A DNA stretch of 64,000 bases from assembly GCA_016718205.1 (NCBI GenBank), contig JADKEB010000012.1, positions 161,626 to 225,625 of the forward strand, given 5' to 3'. This DNA is from Saprospiraceae bacterium. Its GTDB lineage: Bacteria > Bacteroidota > Bacteroidia > Chitinophagales > Saprospiraceae. Shown here one piece after another: positions 35,698 through 44,473 of the stretch. The translations under genes and the position numbers were made by a program. Position 1 is the first letter of the stretch, and every line of letters starts with the position of its first letter. The notes under the pieces were generated by a model. The model did not search any database, was not told the DNA's origin, and worked only from the letters and a program-made list of their open reading frames with translations.

Positions 35698-36744
35698 CTA
35701 ATTTTCATCATCATAATACAATATGTAGTACTTTCTTCCTTCATGATCGGTTCCCTTTTCGATCTTATTTTTATCTCCGTGTATATAGATATGAAAGTTT
35801 TTATCCAATTTTATTACGCTTTTGAATACTCTTGACTGTTTTTTGACGGCGTAGTCCGAAATATCAAATTCATCCATGAAGGTGGCATTTTTAAGATTTT
35901 GATATTCTCCTTTGTAGTCTTTGAAAGCATCTACTACTTTATCATCTTTAAATACTTTTTTTTCATATTCCATTGAGTCAAACTTTTCATTGTTCTTGAA
36001 ATATTCAAATGATCTGCTCATGGTCGCCGCTTCATCCGCTTTATCAGTATCAAATTCTGAGGGCATTCTTTCGCGTATAAAGTTTTTTGTGACCTGAATA
36101 TAATTTTTTGTCATGTGGTAATCATCCTTTGCAGCTGTAATCATCAAAAAATCTTCACGCCAATATTGGGCTTCTTTATACCTGTTGCTATGATCGATAT
36201 TGCATATCTTAAATCCCTCATCTCTGTCAGTGTTGAATATGATACAGCCTTTATCCAGTTTGTCTGTTGGTATGCCTGAATCTATGTGCAGCATAAACTC
36301 TTCTTTTATATTCAGAAGCTGGAAGTAATTTTCTTTGTTTTCTGATTTAAAGATTACAACTGCTTCCGTAAGCTCATCATCTATGAGGATATTGGAACAA
36401 TAGGCAATATACAGTTCTCCTGATTTGATGTTTGGGTGTTTTGACTTTTCATACAGATGCCGGGCAATTTTTACAGATTGTTCATGAAGGCATGTTGGGT
36501 CGTCAAAAATATTAGCTGCAAAATTATAGACAGGATTTAATTCTATCTCACCCGTAGGAAATGAAAATCTGTAAAATTCAGGATCTTTGTAATGACTGAA
36601 AAAATAATTGAACAATTTTTTTTCGAGTTCCTGATCTTCGATTTGTAATGGTCCGGGGCTGTATTTAATATCTTCACCTTCATTATGATTTCCAATGATG
36701 TGGGCGACGATACCGTGTAGAGCCGATTGAGAATAATTGATCAT
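35698..36744 (-). CDS. Nucleoid-associated protein (NdpA/YejK-like)
   Basis: The 348-residue protein matches the 37-kDa nucleoid-associated family PF04245: INYSQSALHGIVAHIIGN at the start, SGELYIAYCSNILIDDE, and GCIIFNTDRDEGFKICNIDHS in the middle. E. coli YejK binds nucleoid DNA and topoisomerase IV. Monocistronic on the minus strand, upstream of rimP. Confidence 0.85.
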   Translation of the reverse strand: MINYSQSALHGIVAHIIGNHNEGEDIKYSPGPLQIEDQELEKKLFNYFFSHYKDPEFYRFSFPTGEIELNPVYNFAANIFDDPTCLHEQSVKIARHLYEKSKHPNIKSGELYIAYCSNILIDDELTEAVVIFKSENKENYFQLLNIKEEFMLHIDSGIPTDKLDKGCIIFNTDRDEGFKICNIDHSNRYKEAQYWREDFLMITAAKDDYHMTKNYIQVTKNFIRERMPSEFDTDKADEAATMSRSFEYFKNNEKFDSMEYEKKVFKDDKVVDAFKDYKGEYQNLKNATFMDEFDISDYAVKKQSRVFKSVIKLDKNFHIYIHGDKNKIEKGTDHEGRKYYILYYDDEN

Positions 36745-36924
36745 AAAAATGGAAATGGTTATTTAAATTACGGAGTAAAGGTAATTCTATTTTGAATTTC
36801 TTCTCATAATGTGTGCATAAACACTCTGGCACCCCAAATCAGAACAATCAATGTTGGTGTAGAGTTGATCAGACACTGCGGCAAACCTGGAGTATACTGC
36901 TTTAAGTCACAAATAATAAAAAAC

Positions 36925-38640
36925 TTATTTTTCACCTGAAGGCATCGATACTACAGGTTTTATACCTTCTTCTCCTTTGTATGGAATGATTTCCATTTCG
37001 TCAAGATGAAGTGCTTTGGGATATTTACATAAGACACTAAAAGGATCAAATCTATGTCCCAAATCAGTGATTGATATCTCCTGATCTTTTCCTGAGCCCT
37101 GGATTCTTCTCAGGATATGATTTTGGATATCCTTGATATATACTCCGAATATTGGTATTTCCTTACCTGAAGAGACTTCATACAAAAAAATTTGGTCAAT
37201 ATATATTCGATTTTCCTTCTTAAAAGATGAATAAAGCCTGGTGTTTTCATTTTTAGAAATTGATTTAATGATGATACCAAAATCAAGTCCATCATCTTTC
37301 AAGGCTTCTATGAATTGATTTTTTAATTGGCTTTGAGTCACTTCATTAGTAAAATTGAAGTGTATAAAAGGAGGATAAGCAGTGATTTGGTCAATCATTT
37401 TGCTTTGGGTATATCCATGTGGTTCATTACCTGAAATAGTTGGAATCCTTGTGGATATCAGGTTCTTGATGATGCCGCTCTTTACTAAAGTCAGCGAATC
37501 CTTAGGTATGATACCTTCAATATCAAATCTTTTGAAGCCCGGTACTCTTACACCGTCAACATACTTTTGATTTCCAACTTTTATATCCATATCTTTAGGA
37601 AATGCCCTTGCTCCGTTTCTGTCCTGAAAGTAATTATATCTTTTTTCATAAATTTGTCTTTGAAATGGGTCATTCATGTAAATTTCCCTTACGGAAAATA
37701 AACCTGCTTCTTCATCAAAAACCTTATGCAACAGTATATCTCTTACAGCTTCTCCTTCTATCAACACCGGGCCCGAGTAAAGGCTTGAGAAAAGCTGATT
37801 ATCTTTTCTTATTGTACTTTGTACCTGATGATCAATAGTGGCTTTCATTTGGGTTACATCATCTTTTAAGAACAATTCTATTTTCTTATGTTTTATCGTG
37901 TTATAAATATCAAAGTACTTAAATGTAAATACTATAAAGTCAGGAACATCCTTTTTACCTACTATTGCTTTAGAGCCTTCAGTGCTATAAAAATAAGAAG
38001 TTGTGTATGACGTCTTATATCCTAAACCTGGCTGAATGATGGTGGCGAATTTTTTTATGTACTGGGATAAGTCTTTTATGAGTTCAGGGATATGATTCGG
38101 AATAATCAGAGAAGAATCTTCCATTTCATAAATGTCAAGAATCTGAGGAGACCTGACAAAATCCTTGATGGTATCTTTTAGTGCTCCTGTTGAAATTAAT
38201 TGCACCTTTTGATTATATAGCGACGAATATTTGGCATACTGATGTTCAAAGGATCTCCACAAAGATTCTCTGATATCCCAATAATCCGAATTTTCAGAAA
38301 ACCACAAACCTCCATAGCTGCCACCACTATTTTTTAATGAATAATTTCCATGATCGAGATCAAAAGTGCCATATCTCAATTCACAACTGCCATTAGAGTT
38401 TTTTATTGTATCCCGCTTTATAATGCCTCTGGCAAATGCTATTCCAATAGTTTTTTTAACCTCTATCTCAGCACTAAGATAATAAGGTGGAAGCAATGAA
38501 TCTTTTTTCATCAGTGTGTGACATCTTGAGATTTCATCCATCATCCCCACCATTATAGTGTCATTTCTGAATGATTGAGCTAAAGAGTCGTAGCAACTCA
38601 TATAAATCATGATGTGTAATAACAATAATCTATGGTACAT
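36925..38640 (-). CDS. Exported TldE/PmbA-like protein (motif-less partner)
   Basis: The 571 residues start with a probable signal peptide (MYHRLLLLHIMIYMSCYDSLAQ) and carry the TldD/PmbA fold. Where TldD has HExxxH, this protein reads GEAVRDILLHKVFDEEAG, so the metal motif is lost, as in TldE/PmbA. It overlaps the TldD-like gene by 11 nt, which suggests a heterodimer as in the cytoplasmic TldD/TldE protease, but with both partners exported. Confidence 0.82.
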   Translation of the reverse strand: MYHRLLLLHIMIYMSCYDSLAQSFRNDTIMVGMMDEISRCHTLMKKDSLLPPYYLSAEIEVKKTIGIAFARGIIKRDTIKNSNGSCELRYGTFDLDHGNYSLKNSGGSYGGLWFSENSDYWDIRESLWRSFEHQYAKYSSLYNQKVQLISTGALKDTIKDFVRSPQILDIYEMEDSSLIIPNHIPELIKDLSQYIKKFATIIQPGLGYKTSYTTSYFYSTEGSKAIVGKKDVPDFIVFTFKYFDIYNTIKHKKIELFLKDDVTQMKATIDHQVQSTIRKDNQLFSSLYSGPVLIEGEAVRDILLHKVFDEEAGLFSVREIYMNDPFQRQIYEKRYNYFQDRNGARAFPKDMDIKVGNQKYVDGVRVPGFKRFDIEGIIPKDSLTLVKSGIIKNLISTRIPTISGNEPHGYTQSKMIDQITAYPPFIHFNFTNEVTQSQLKNQFIEALKDDGLDFGIIIKSISKNENTRLYSSFKKENRIYIDQIFLYEVSSGKEIPIFGVYIKDIQNHILRRIQGSGKDQEISITDLGHRFDPFSVLCKYPKALHLDEMEIIPYKGEEGIKPVVSMPSGEK

Positions 38641-40354
38641 TTTTGTCTTTAAGTTTTATTGGAGAAGGTAATATTTTGGGTGACTCTCTGGAGTCTACAG
38701 GACGCTGTATCTCAATATTTTCAAAAAGCAAAGAAGGTGAAATCGTGGTAACCGGAATAGTGCCCGATTCGGCTCCACAAAAACCTGAAAATATTTCAGG
38801 GGTATCACCTGAGATTCTTATCTGTGACAGCATCAAGAGTGGAGTTCCAATCATTCTTACACCTTTTACAAGCTGGTCTGGTCTCCCATCAGCAAATACT
38901 TTATAAGCTAACGTAGACCTGACTTCAAAAAAATTGGGCATGTATACTATTGTTGAAGTATAACCGCCAGCTACTTGTTGAATAAAATAGCCAAACTCCT
39001 GTTTATTTTTTTTAAGTTTTTGTATAAGGACAGACCGCAATTCCTGATCGGTCACTTTGTTTTCCGACTTTATAATCATATTTGATTGTCTGGAAACAGG
39101 ACTATAACCCATAGAACTCCTGCCATGACCATTAGATTTTGATTTTTCATCGAGAGGCCTTCTCGATCGGAGAAAATCCTGTAAAATTCCCTTGTTTATG
39201 ACCGTTACTTTTTCTGATTTGGTGCCTTCATCGTCATATTTATAGTGTCCTGTCAGAGTAAAATCAGCATATTCTTTGATGGTTGGGTCAAAATCTATTG
39301 AAATAAATTCAGGAAATACCTTAGTACCCAGTTTATCCTTAAATATTTGTGCATCTGATTTTTCCTTTAATCTATGCGCCTCAACCCTATGACCAATAAT
39401 TTCATGAAAATATACTCCACTGGCTTCTCCTGACATAATCGCCGGACCGCTATAAGATTCGGCTTTAGGAGCAATTTTAATCTTTTTTATTAATTCAATC
39501 ATAACATTAATCTTATTTCTCAGGACTTCTTCTGAAGGTAGCTTATTGATCTCATTGCCGATATATCTGGCGTATAATGCTTGGTCCTCACCATCTGAAT
39601 CTTCTGCAGAAACAATAATATCAATAGTTAAACTATTAAAATTTTGAACTATATCATCACCCTGACTGCTGTAAAATGATTTCCTCTCGAGTATATTATT
39701 GATCGTCAGCCTAATATCAATATCGTCTGGTTGACCTTTTGGTATGTTTGTCAACCTTTGAAGCGCAGGTATCCAGCTTGTTAATCCTTTTTTATCATAA
39801 GGAATAGTGTCTTCAAAATATTTTACTGGTTGATGTTCAATCAGAAAATCCGGTGCCCGCTTTTCGTCAGATTTTTTTGCTGAAATATCAACCAAAATTT
39901 TTTTGTATTTATTTACAGCTTTTTCGTATATTTGGTGAGTATTTAGCCAGATTTCCTGCAAAATGGACGATCTATCATTATTCTCATGAAACGATACTAC
40001 TTCACCTCTTTTTTGTTCATTGTGCCCGATATTTTCAATTTCTCTGGTTTGATCCAATTCAGGAGACCCAACTGTAAGGTTGATAGATACATGATGGTGA
40101 GGTATTTTTTCATCAAAAAAATATTTAACTTCCGGATTCACTACTCCATTTGATGCACTTAAAGATTGATATTTCATATGCATGTAGGTGTAGGACAGAT
40201 AATAAACAGGAATTTCCTGCTTACTCAAAACCTGAAATTCTCTGGATAATTCATCTTTTATAATTTTGTTTATATCTACACTTTGGCCAAAACCAGAGAC
40301 TACTAAAATGCATGTATTTAAGAGAAATGTCTTTAAAAATTTAAATAGCTTCAT
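38630..40354 (-). CDS. Exported TldD-like metallopeptidase
   Basis: The 574 residues have a signal peptide (LLNTCILVVSGFGQ) and the TldD signature GVYFHEIIGHRVEAH, giving the HExxxH zinc motif. Downstream conserved blocks include GHYKYDDEGTKSEKVTVI, LQDFLRSRRPL and a Cys in GFCGAESGTIPV. TldD/TldE proteases unfold-thread and degrade peptides. Export to the periplasm is less usual. First gene of the pair. Confidence 0.85.
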   Translation of the reverse strand: MKLFKFLKTFLLNTCILVVSGFGQSVDINKIIKDELSREFQVLSKQEIPVYYLSYTYMHMKYQSLSASNGVVNPEVKYFFDEKIPHHHVSINLTVGSPELDQTREIENIGHNEQKRGEVVSFHENNDRSSILQEIWLNTHQIYEKAVNKYKKILVDISAKKSDEKRAPDFLIEHQPVKYFEDTIPYDKKGLTSWIPALQRLTNIPKGQPDDIDIRLTINNILERKSFYSSQGDDIVQNFNSLTIDIIVSAEDSDGEDQALYARYIGNEINKLPSEEVLRNKINVMIELIKKIKIAPKAESYSGPAIMSGEASGVYFHEIIGHRVEAHRLKEKSDAQIFKDKLGTKVFPEFISIDFDPTIKEYADFTLTGHYKYDDEGTKSEKVTVINKGILQDFLRSRRPLDEKSKSNGHGRSSMGYSPVSRQSNMIIKSENKVTDQELRSVLIQKLKKNKQEFGYFIQQVAGGYTSTIVYMPNFFEVRSTLAYKVFADGRPDQLVKGVRMIGTPLLMLSQIRISGDTPEIFSGFCGAESGTIPVTTISPSLLFENIEIQRPVDSRESPKILPSPIKLKDKNVP

Positions 40355-40452
40355 CTTGTAACTTTTTTAAAAACCTAATTAATTAAATTGAGGTAAAGTT
40401 ACCATTTTACAATTATTAATAACAAAAAATGGTGGATTTTTTTGTCCAAAAT

Positions 40453-40496
40453 AAAAAACCTCTGACACATGATCATTCGATGTGACAGAGGCTTTT
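40453..40496 (-). terminator. Intrinsic terminator
   Basis: CCTCTGACACAT and ATGTGACAGAGG form a 12-bp stem with one mismatch. The minus-strand side is followed by TTTTTTATTTT, and the plus side by CTTTT. It ends the small minus-strand gene at 40518-40736. Confidence 0.78.
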
Positions 40497-40517
40497 GTGG
40501 GATGTAATTCGTCTTGT

Positions 40518-40736
40518 TTACAGACTTCTGCTATACTCCAATATCCGGTTTATACTTTTTGCAGAAGGGCTGAAACGTACATCTGGCAAAGATTGCTTTA
40601 CTTCGAGCAATTCGTGGTAGGTTTCCAGCAAGGTGCTGTCGTCTTCCATTGCAAACTCCATCTCGAGCCGTGTGAAGAGGTCAACCTCTCTAAAAATGAA
40701 TTGAATAACTTGGTTCTCAGTGTAGGTGTGTATCAT
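40518..40736 (-). CDS. Small hypothetical protein (72 aa)
   Basis: MIHTYTENQVIQFIFREVDL opens a charged, helical small protein with EMEFAMEDDSTLLETYHELL, ending SINRILEYSRSL. I do not recognise the name, but the composition is normal for a coding gene and a strong terminator follows its stop. I prefer the ATG at 40736 over the one at 40772 because the extra residues look unrelated. It is probably cytoplasmic. Confidence 0.65.
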   Translation of the reverse strand: MIHTYTENQVIQFIFREVDLFTRLEMEFAMEDDSTLLETYHELLEVKQSLPDVRFSPSAKSINRILEYSRSL

Positions 40737-40902
40737 GCATACGGTTTTTATGTAAAATAAAGTTTCTATCAAAAAAAAATTAAACCGCGAAAAAATTCAA
40801 TTTCAATTATCAAATCAGACCTGAATATTGATTTATTAGCAATAAAATTCTCTATATGTACTATAACAAAGAAAATTGTATTTTTATTGTGAGCAGAATA
40901 AT

Positions 40903-41322
40903 TTATTTTACTTTATACCATATCTGTGTTCGCCCAAAAAGAGAAACGCCAACATATCCCCGGACTTTTAGCTTTTCTGTACCGTCAAATTCAATCTTGC
41001 AATTGTACTCTTTGCCTGTTTTAGGGTCGAGGATAGTACCACCTTCCCATATTTTACCTGATTTTTTCATACCCCAAAGTATGTCGAGGCCAACAAGGTC
41101 TTTTCCCTTCTTGTCTCCTTTGCAGGCATCACATTTTTTAATAGTTGCACCTGCCAGCAACTTTATTACCTTTGCTTTTAGGACACCACCTGATTCAGAA
41201 ATTTCGATATGCGATTTTTCTTTACCATCGGTATCGTCCAGGTTTTTCCATATTCCTACAGGTGATTGACTATAAAGAACACCATTCAGAGCTAAAAGAG
41301 CTAGTAAAATTAAATTTCTCAT
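40903..41322 (-). CDS. DUF2147 family exported protein
   Basis: A signal peptide (MRNLILLALLALNGVLYSQ) precedes a roughly 120-residue beta-rich domain with PVGIWKNLDDTDGKEKSHIE, KKCDACKGDKKGKDLVGLDI, WEGGTILDPKTGKEYNCKI and a closing GRTQIWYKV, which match DUF2147. The function of the family is unknown; it probably resides in the periplasm. Start set at 41322; the longer frame to 41406 adds residues ahead of the signal peptide. Confidence 0.88.
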   Translation of the reverse strand: MRNLILLALLALNGVLYSQSPVGIWKNLDDTDGKEKSHIEISESGGVLKAKVIKLLAGATIKKCDACKGDKKGKDLVGLDILWGMKKSGKIWEGGTILDPKTGKEYNCKIEFDGTEKLKVRGYVGVSLFGRTQIWYKVK

Positions 41323-41497
41323 TTGAATATTATTTATTTTAAGTAATAATTTGATTAATGATTTTTTTATTGTGTCAAAGTTACAAAAAATGGATTTTAA
41401 ATCCAAAATAAAATGGTGTAAAAGAATATAACTTTTAGGATATAATCCATCGAATCAAATTATGCCTATTTTCACGATGCATTTTATAGAAATCCTG

Positions 41498-41845
41498 CTA
41501 ATACTCTTGCATTTCTCTTGGATGCCAAAAGTATTTATCCATGTTTACGATTTTATGATTTACTACTTCTACACCTTCACTATGCAATCTTTCCTCCATT
41601 AAGGTAGGTGTGGCAAAGTGTAGTCTTCCTGACAATTCGCCGAGTCGGTTCACCACTCTATGAGCAGGAATGATGTCATCTGCAGAGTGACAGTGATTCA
41701 GTGCCCAGCCTACCATTCTGGCTGAACCCAGGGCCAAAAAATCAGCAATGGCCCCATATGTGCTGACACGCCCGAAAGGTATCATAGAAGTGACATCATA
41801 CACTTTCTGAAAATAGTGATCTGATACTGTATCTTTGTAAGCCAT
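41498..41845 (-). CDS. Alkyltransferase-like protein (ATL), MGMT family
   Basis: The 115 residues match the DNA-binding domain of O6-alkylguanine transferases: IPFGRVSTYGAIADFLALG, RMVGWALNHC and PAHRVVNRLGELSG. The active-site PCHRV Cys is Ala here, so it cannot accept alkyl groups. ATL proteins bind O6-alkylguanine, flip it and flag it for nucleotide excision repair. A family A element lies 13 nt upstream of the start codon, which may affect its promoter. Confidence 0.92.
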   Translation of the reverse strand: MAYKDTVSDHYFQKVYDVTSMIPFGRVSTYGAIADFLALGSARMVGWALNHCHSADDIIPAHRVVNRLGELSGRLHFATPTLMEERLHSEGVEVVNHKIVNMDKYFWHPREMQEY

Positions 41846-41858
41846 ATTTACCTTTTTA

Positions 41859-42018
41859 GAGTATGTTTAAATTTTGTTTTTGGATAATAAAATGGAGTTA
41901 TTTTGAGCGAAAAGAGGCAAATTTTGCAGTCGAATGTGGGCAATTCGACGAAAAATTTAACGAATTTGTAGCCAAAATAAAACATTTTATTGCTAAAGGA
42001 TAAATTTTAAACATACTC
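41859..42018. mobile_element. Family A MITE-like element (160 bp)
   Basis: Inverted ends GAGTATGTTTAAATTT and AATTTTAAACATACTC with TTA on both sides (41856-41858 and 42019-42021). It is the reverse-oriented counterpart of 15704-15863. It sits directly upstream of the ATL gene. Confidence 0.9.
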
Positions 42019-42032
42019 TTAATGATGAGATT

Positions 42033-42175
42033 AGTGTCATGTTAAGGTTAAATTGACAGATGACTTATTATATCTTTTACTTTTGCTCTTCGTTGATGAA
42101 CCCCTTCCCCTCGTCTTGATCAAAAGAAAAATCTACTTATAATTGATCCTTCATTCAATACTTACCATAACACTT
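42033..42175. repeat. Family D dispersed repeat, copy 2
   Basis: The ends AGTGTCATGTTAAGG and the reverse complement AGTGTTATGGTAAGT form an imperfect inverted repeat (about 16 of 24 positions). The body aligns with 30818-30984. It lies 11 nt from a family A element, so repeats have accumulated in this gap. Confidence 0.6.
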
Positions 42176-42177
42176 GT

Positions 42178-42185
42178 TACTTTTG
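42178..42185 (+). promoter_or_regulatory. -7 box for the TrpF-like/RluA-like pair
   Basis: TACTTTTG matches TAnnTTTG, 23 nt upstream of the ATG at 42209 and just outside the family D repeat end. Confidence 0.45.
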
Positions 42186-42208
42186 TGCAAAATTAATATT
42201 TACTGAGG

Positions 42209-42796
42209 ATGAATGTGAAAATTAGCCATGTAAATAATCTTACCGATGCGAGGTATTTTGCAGCGGCAGGAGTTAGATTCCTTGGATTCTGCTGTAATCC
42301 CGGGGCTTCACAATATTGCTCCGTATCCAGAATAAGTGAAATCTGTCAATGGATAGAAGGACCGGAGTTCGTTTTGGAGTTTGATGGCTGGCAGTCTGAG
42401 CAGGAAATTGAAACCATCCTTTCGTCTGTGACTGTTCAAGCTGTACATTTTGGAGCATTTTCTACATACCAATCATCCTTCGAAATCCCGGTTTTTAAAG
42501 ATTTTATTTTTGAAAATATAGCTGATGCCGATTTTACACAGGTTGATTTTCCGGTAATAAGATCTGTAAAAGAATTTTCCGGTTTTTTGGATACAGATCT
42601 TGATATCATAAACCATAAAATGGCCGGCAAAGCATTTTATTTAGATATACCGTTTGAAGTCAGTGATCTGGACCGATTGATTTCGACTTTTCCTAATGCC
42701 GGTTTGGTGCTAAGAGGTGGGGCTGAAGAAAAAACCGGTTTTAAATCTTTTGAACAACTTGATTCTATTTTTGATGCTTTAGAATTAGTTGAATAA
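42209..42796 (+). CDS. Divergent TrpF-like (phosphoribosylanthranilate isomerase fold) protein
   Basis: The 195 residues start KISHVNNLTDARYFAAAGVR, which parallels the beta1-alpha1 region of TrpF (KICGxTxxxDAxxAxxxGAD). AVHFGAF, VLRGGAEEKTGFKSFEQLD and the final helix echo the phosphate-binding end. The catalytic Cys in the first strand (KICG) is replaced (KISH), so isomerase activity is doubtful. No trp genes surround it. It abuts the RluA-type gene without a gap. Confidence 0.65.
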   Translation: MNVKISHVNNLTDARYFAAAGVRFLGFCCNPGASQYCSVSRISEICQWIEGPEFVLEFDGWQSEQEIETILSSVTVQAVHFGAFSTYQSSFEIPVFKDFIFENIADADFTQVDFPVIRSVKEFSGFLDTDLDIINHKMAGKAFYLDIPFEVSDLDRLISTFPNAGLVLRGGAEEKTGFKSFEQLDSIFDALELVE

Positions 42797-44464
42797 GTGC
42801 CTGATCTTAATATTTTTACTCATTTCTCAAGAGACATCAGTAGTATTTCTCTACCCAACAGATTTAATTATCCCTTTTCTTATCAGCCACATCCTCTGGC
42901 TGTAGCAGCTGCAGAAGAACTTATGGAAAACCTGGATCAACTAAAAGATCATTACTTTGGCCTGAACGGCAGTAATGAAGGACTTGGTAAAATGTTTGGC
43001 GTGCTTGTGGTCAAAGATCTTTCAGGCAACCTGGGATATTTATCTGCATTTTCAGGCAAACTCAGTGGTGGACATCATTATGATGGGTTTGTCCCTCCGG
43101 TATTTGATACAATGGATGAAAAGGGGTTTTACAGAATTGGGGAGGAAGCAATCAACAAAGTCAATCGGACAATTTCAATATTGGAATCAGAAGAAATGTA
43201 TATCAATTTAATAAGTTCTTTGAATCAAATAACTCAGAAAGCTGAAGTTGAATTAAGCACTATGAAATCTGACTTCAATACATCAAAAAAAGAAAGGCAT
43301 CTGCTAAGGCAACATTTATCGGAGTCAAAAGGTGATAATACTTCAATGACTTTGGAAAATTTGGAGCATGAAAGCATCAGGCAGCACTATCTGATGAAGG
43401 ACAGAAAAAAATACTGGAGAAAATCTATTGCAGAACTAACGGGAAAGATCGCGCCATTTGAAGATAAAATATCCTTACTCAAAGAGAAAAGGAAGGCTAT
43501 GTCTGCAGCTTTACAACAAAAATTGTTTGATGCTTATTCATTCAGCAATATAGAAGGGTGCAGTAAAAATCTTTTTCAAATTTTTGAAATCACTGAAGAT
43601 ATAACACCACCCTCAGGTGCCGGAGAATGCGCTGCCCCAAAACTGCTGCAACATGCATTTTTATATGGGTACAAACCTGTCACCATGGCTGAATTTTGGT
43701 GGGGAAAATCGCCATCTTCAGAAATCAGAAAACACAAACATTTCTATCCTGCATGCAATAGTAAATGCAAACCCATTTTAGGTCATATGCTGCAGGGTAT
43801 GGATATTGATCCGAATCCTATGCTGGCAGAAAAGGATTTATATCCGGAATTTGATATACTCTACGAAGACCAACATCTTTTGGCAATCAATAAACCACCA
43901 GATTTTTTGTCTGTTCCGGGAAAGCAAGACCTTGAATCAATATATTCATTGGTAAAAAGAAAATACCCCAATGCTACCGGCCCGCTCATGGTTCATCGGT
44001 TGGATATGTCCACTTCGGGAATCCTGCTCATAGCAAAAAGCACAGAAGTGTATCAAAACCTTCAGCAACAGTTTATCACCCGTAAGATATCCAAAAGGTA
44101 TATTGCTGTACTTGATGGCACCCTGACTGATGATAGCGGCTCCATCGATCTACCATTGAGAGTAGATCTGGATGACAGACCGAGACAATTGGTGTGTTAT
44201 GACTTCGGTAAACCGGCAACTACAAAGTGGAAAGTCATCAGTAGGGATCACGAAACTACCAGGATTTATTTTTATCCTCTCACCGGAAGGACGCATCAGC
44301 TACGGATTCATGCTGCTCACCATATGGGATTAAATATGCCCATAAAGGGAGATGATCTCTATGGCAAACGTGAAAAACGACTGTATCTACATGCTGATCA
44401 GCTTACATTTATACACCCTGTGACTAAAAAAGAAATTACAGTAAACTGTCCGGCAGAGTTTTAG
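42797..44464 (+). CDS. RluA family pseudouridine synthase with long N-terminal extension
   Basis: The 555 residues divide into an N-terminal part of about 340 (ending in metal-like Cys/His clusters around CAAPKLLQHAFLYGYKPVTM and HFYPACNSKCKPILGH) and a C-terminal RluA-type catalytic domain. Key blocks there are NKPPDFLSVPG, MVHRLDMSTSGILLIA with the catalytic Asp, and GRTHQLRIHAA. The enzyme isomerises uridines in rRNA or tRNA. The extended architecture exists in other bacteria. Start is GTG directly after the TrpF-like stop codon. Confidence 0.88.
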   Translation: MPDLNIFTHFSRDISSISLPNRFNYPFSYQPHPLAVAAAEELMENLDQLKDHYFGLNGSNEGLGKMFGVLVVKDLSGNLGYLSAFSGKLSGGHHYDGFVPPVFDTMDEKGFYRIGEEAINKVNRTISILESEEMYINLISSLNQITQKAEVELSTMKSDFNTSKKERHLLRQHLSESKGDNTSMTLENLEHESIRQHYLMKDRKKYWRKSIAELTGKIAPFEDKISLLKEKRKAMSAALQQKLFDAYSFSNIEGCSKNLFQIFEITEDITPPSGAGECAAPKLLQHAFLYGYKPVTMAEFWWGKSPSSEIRKHKHFYPACNSKCKPILGHMLQGMDIDPNPMLAEKDLYPEFDILYEDQHLLAINKPPDFLSVPGKQDLESIYSLVKRKYPNATGPLMVHRLDMSTSGILLIAKSTEVYQNLQQQFITRKISKRYIAVLDGTLTDDSGSIDLPLRVDLDDRPRQLVCYDFGKPATTKWKVISRDHETTRIYFYPLTGRTHQLRIHAAHHMGLNMPIKGDDLYGKREKRLYLHADQLTFIHPVTKKEITVNCPAEF

Positions 44465-44473
44465 ATTAGTCCA

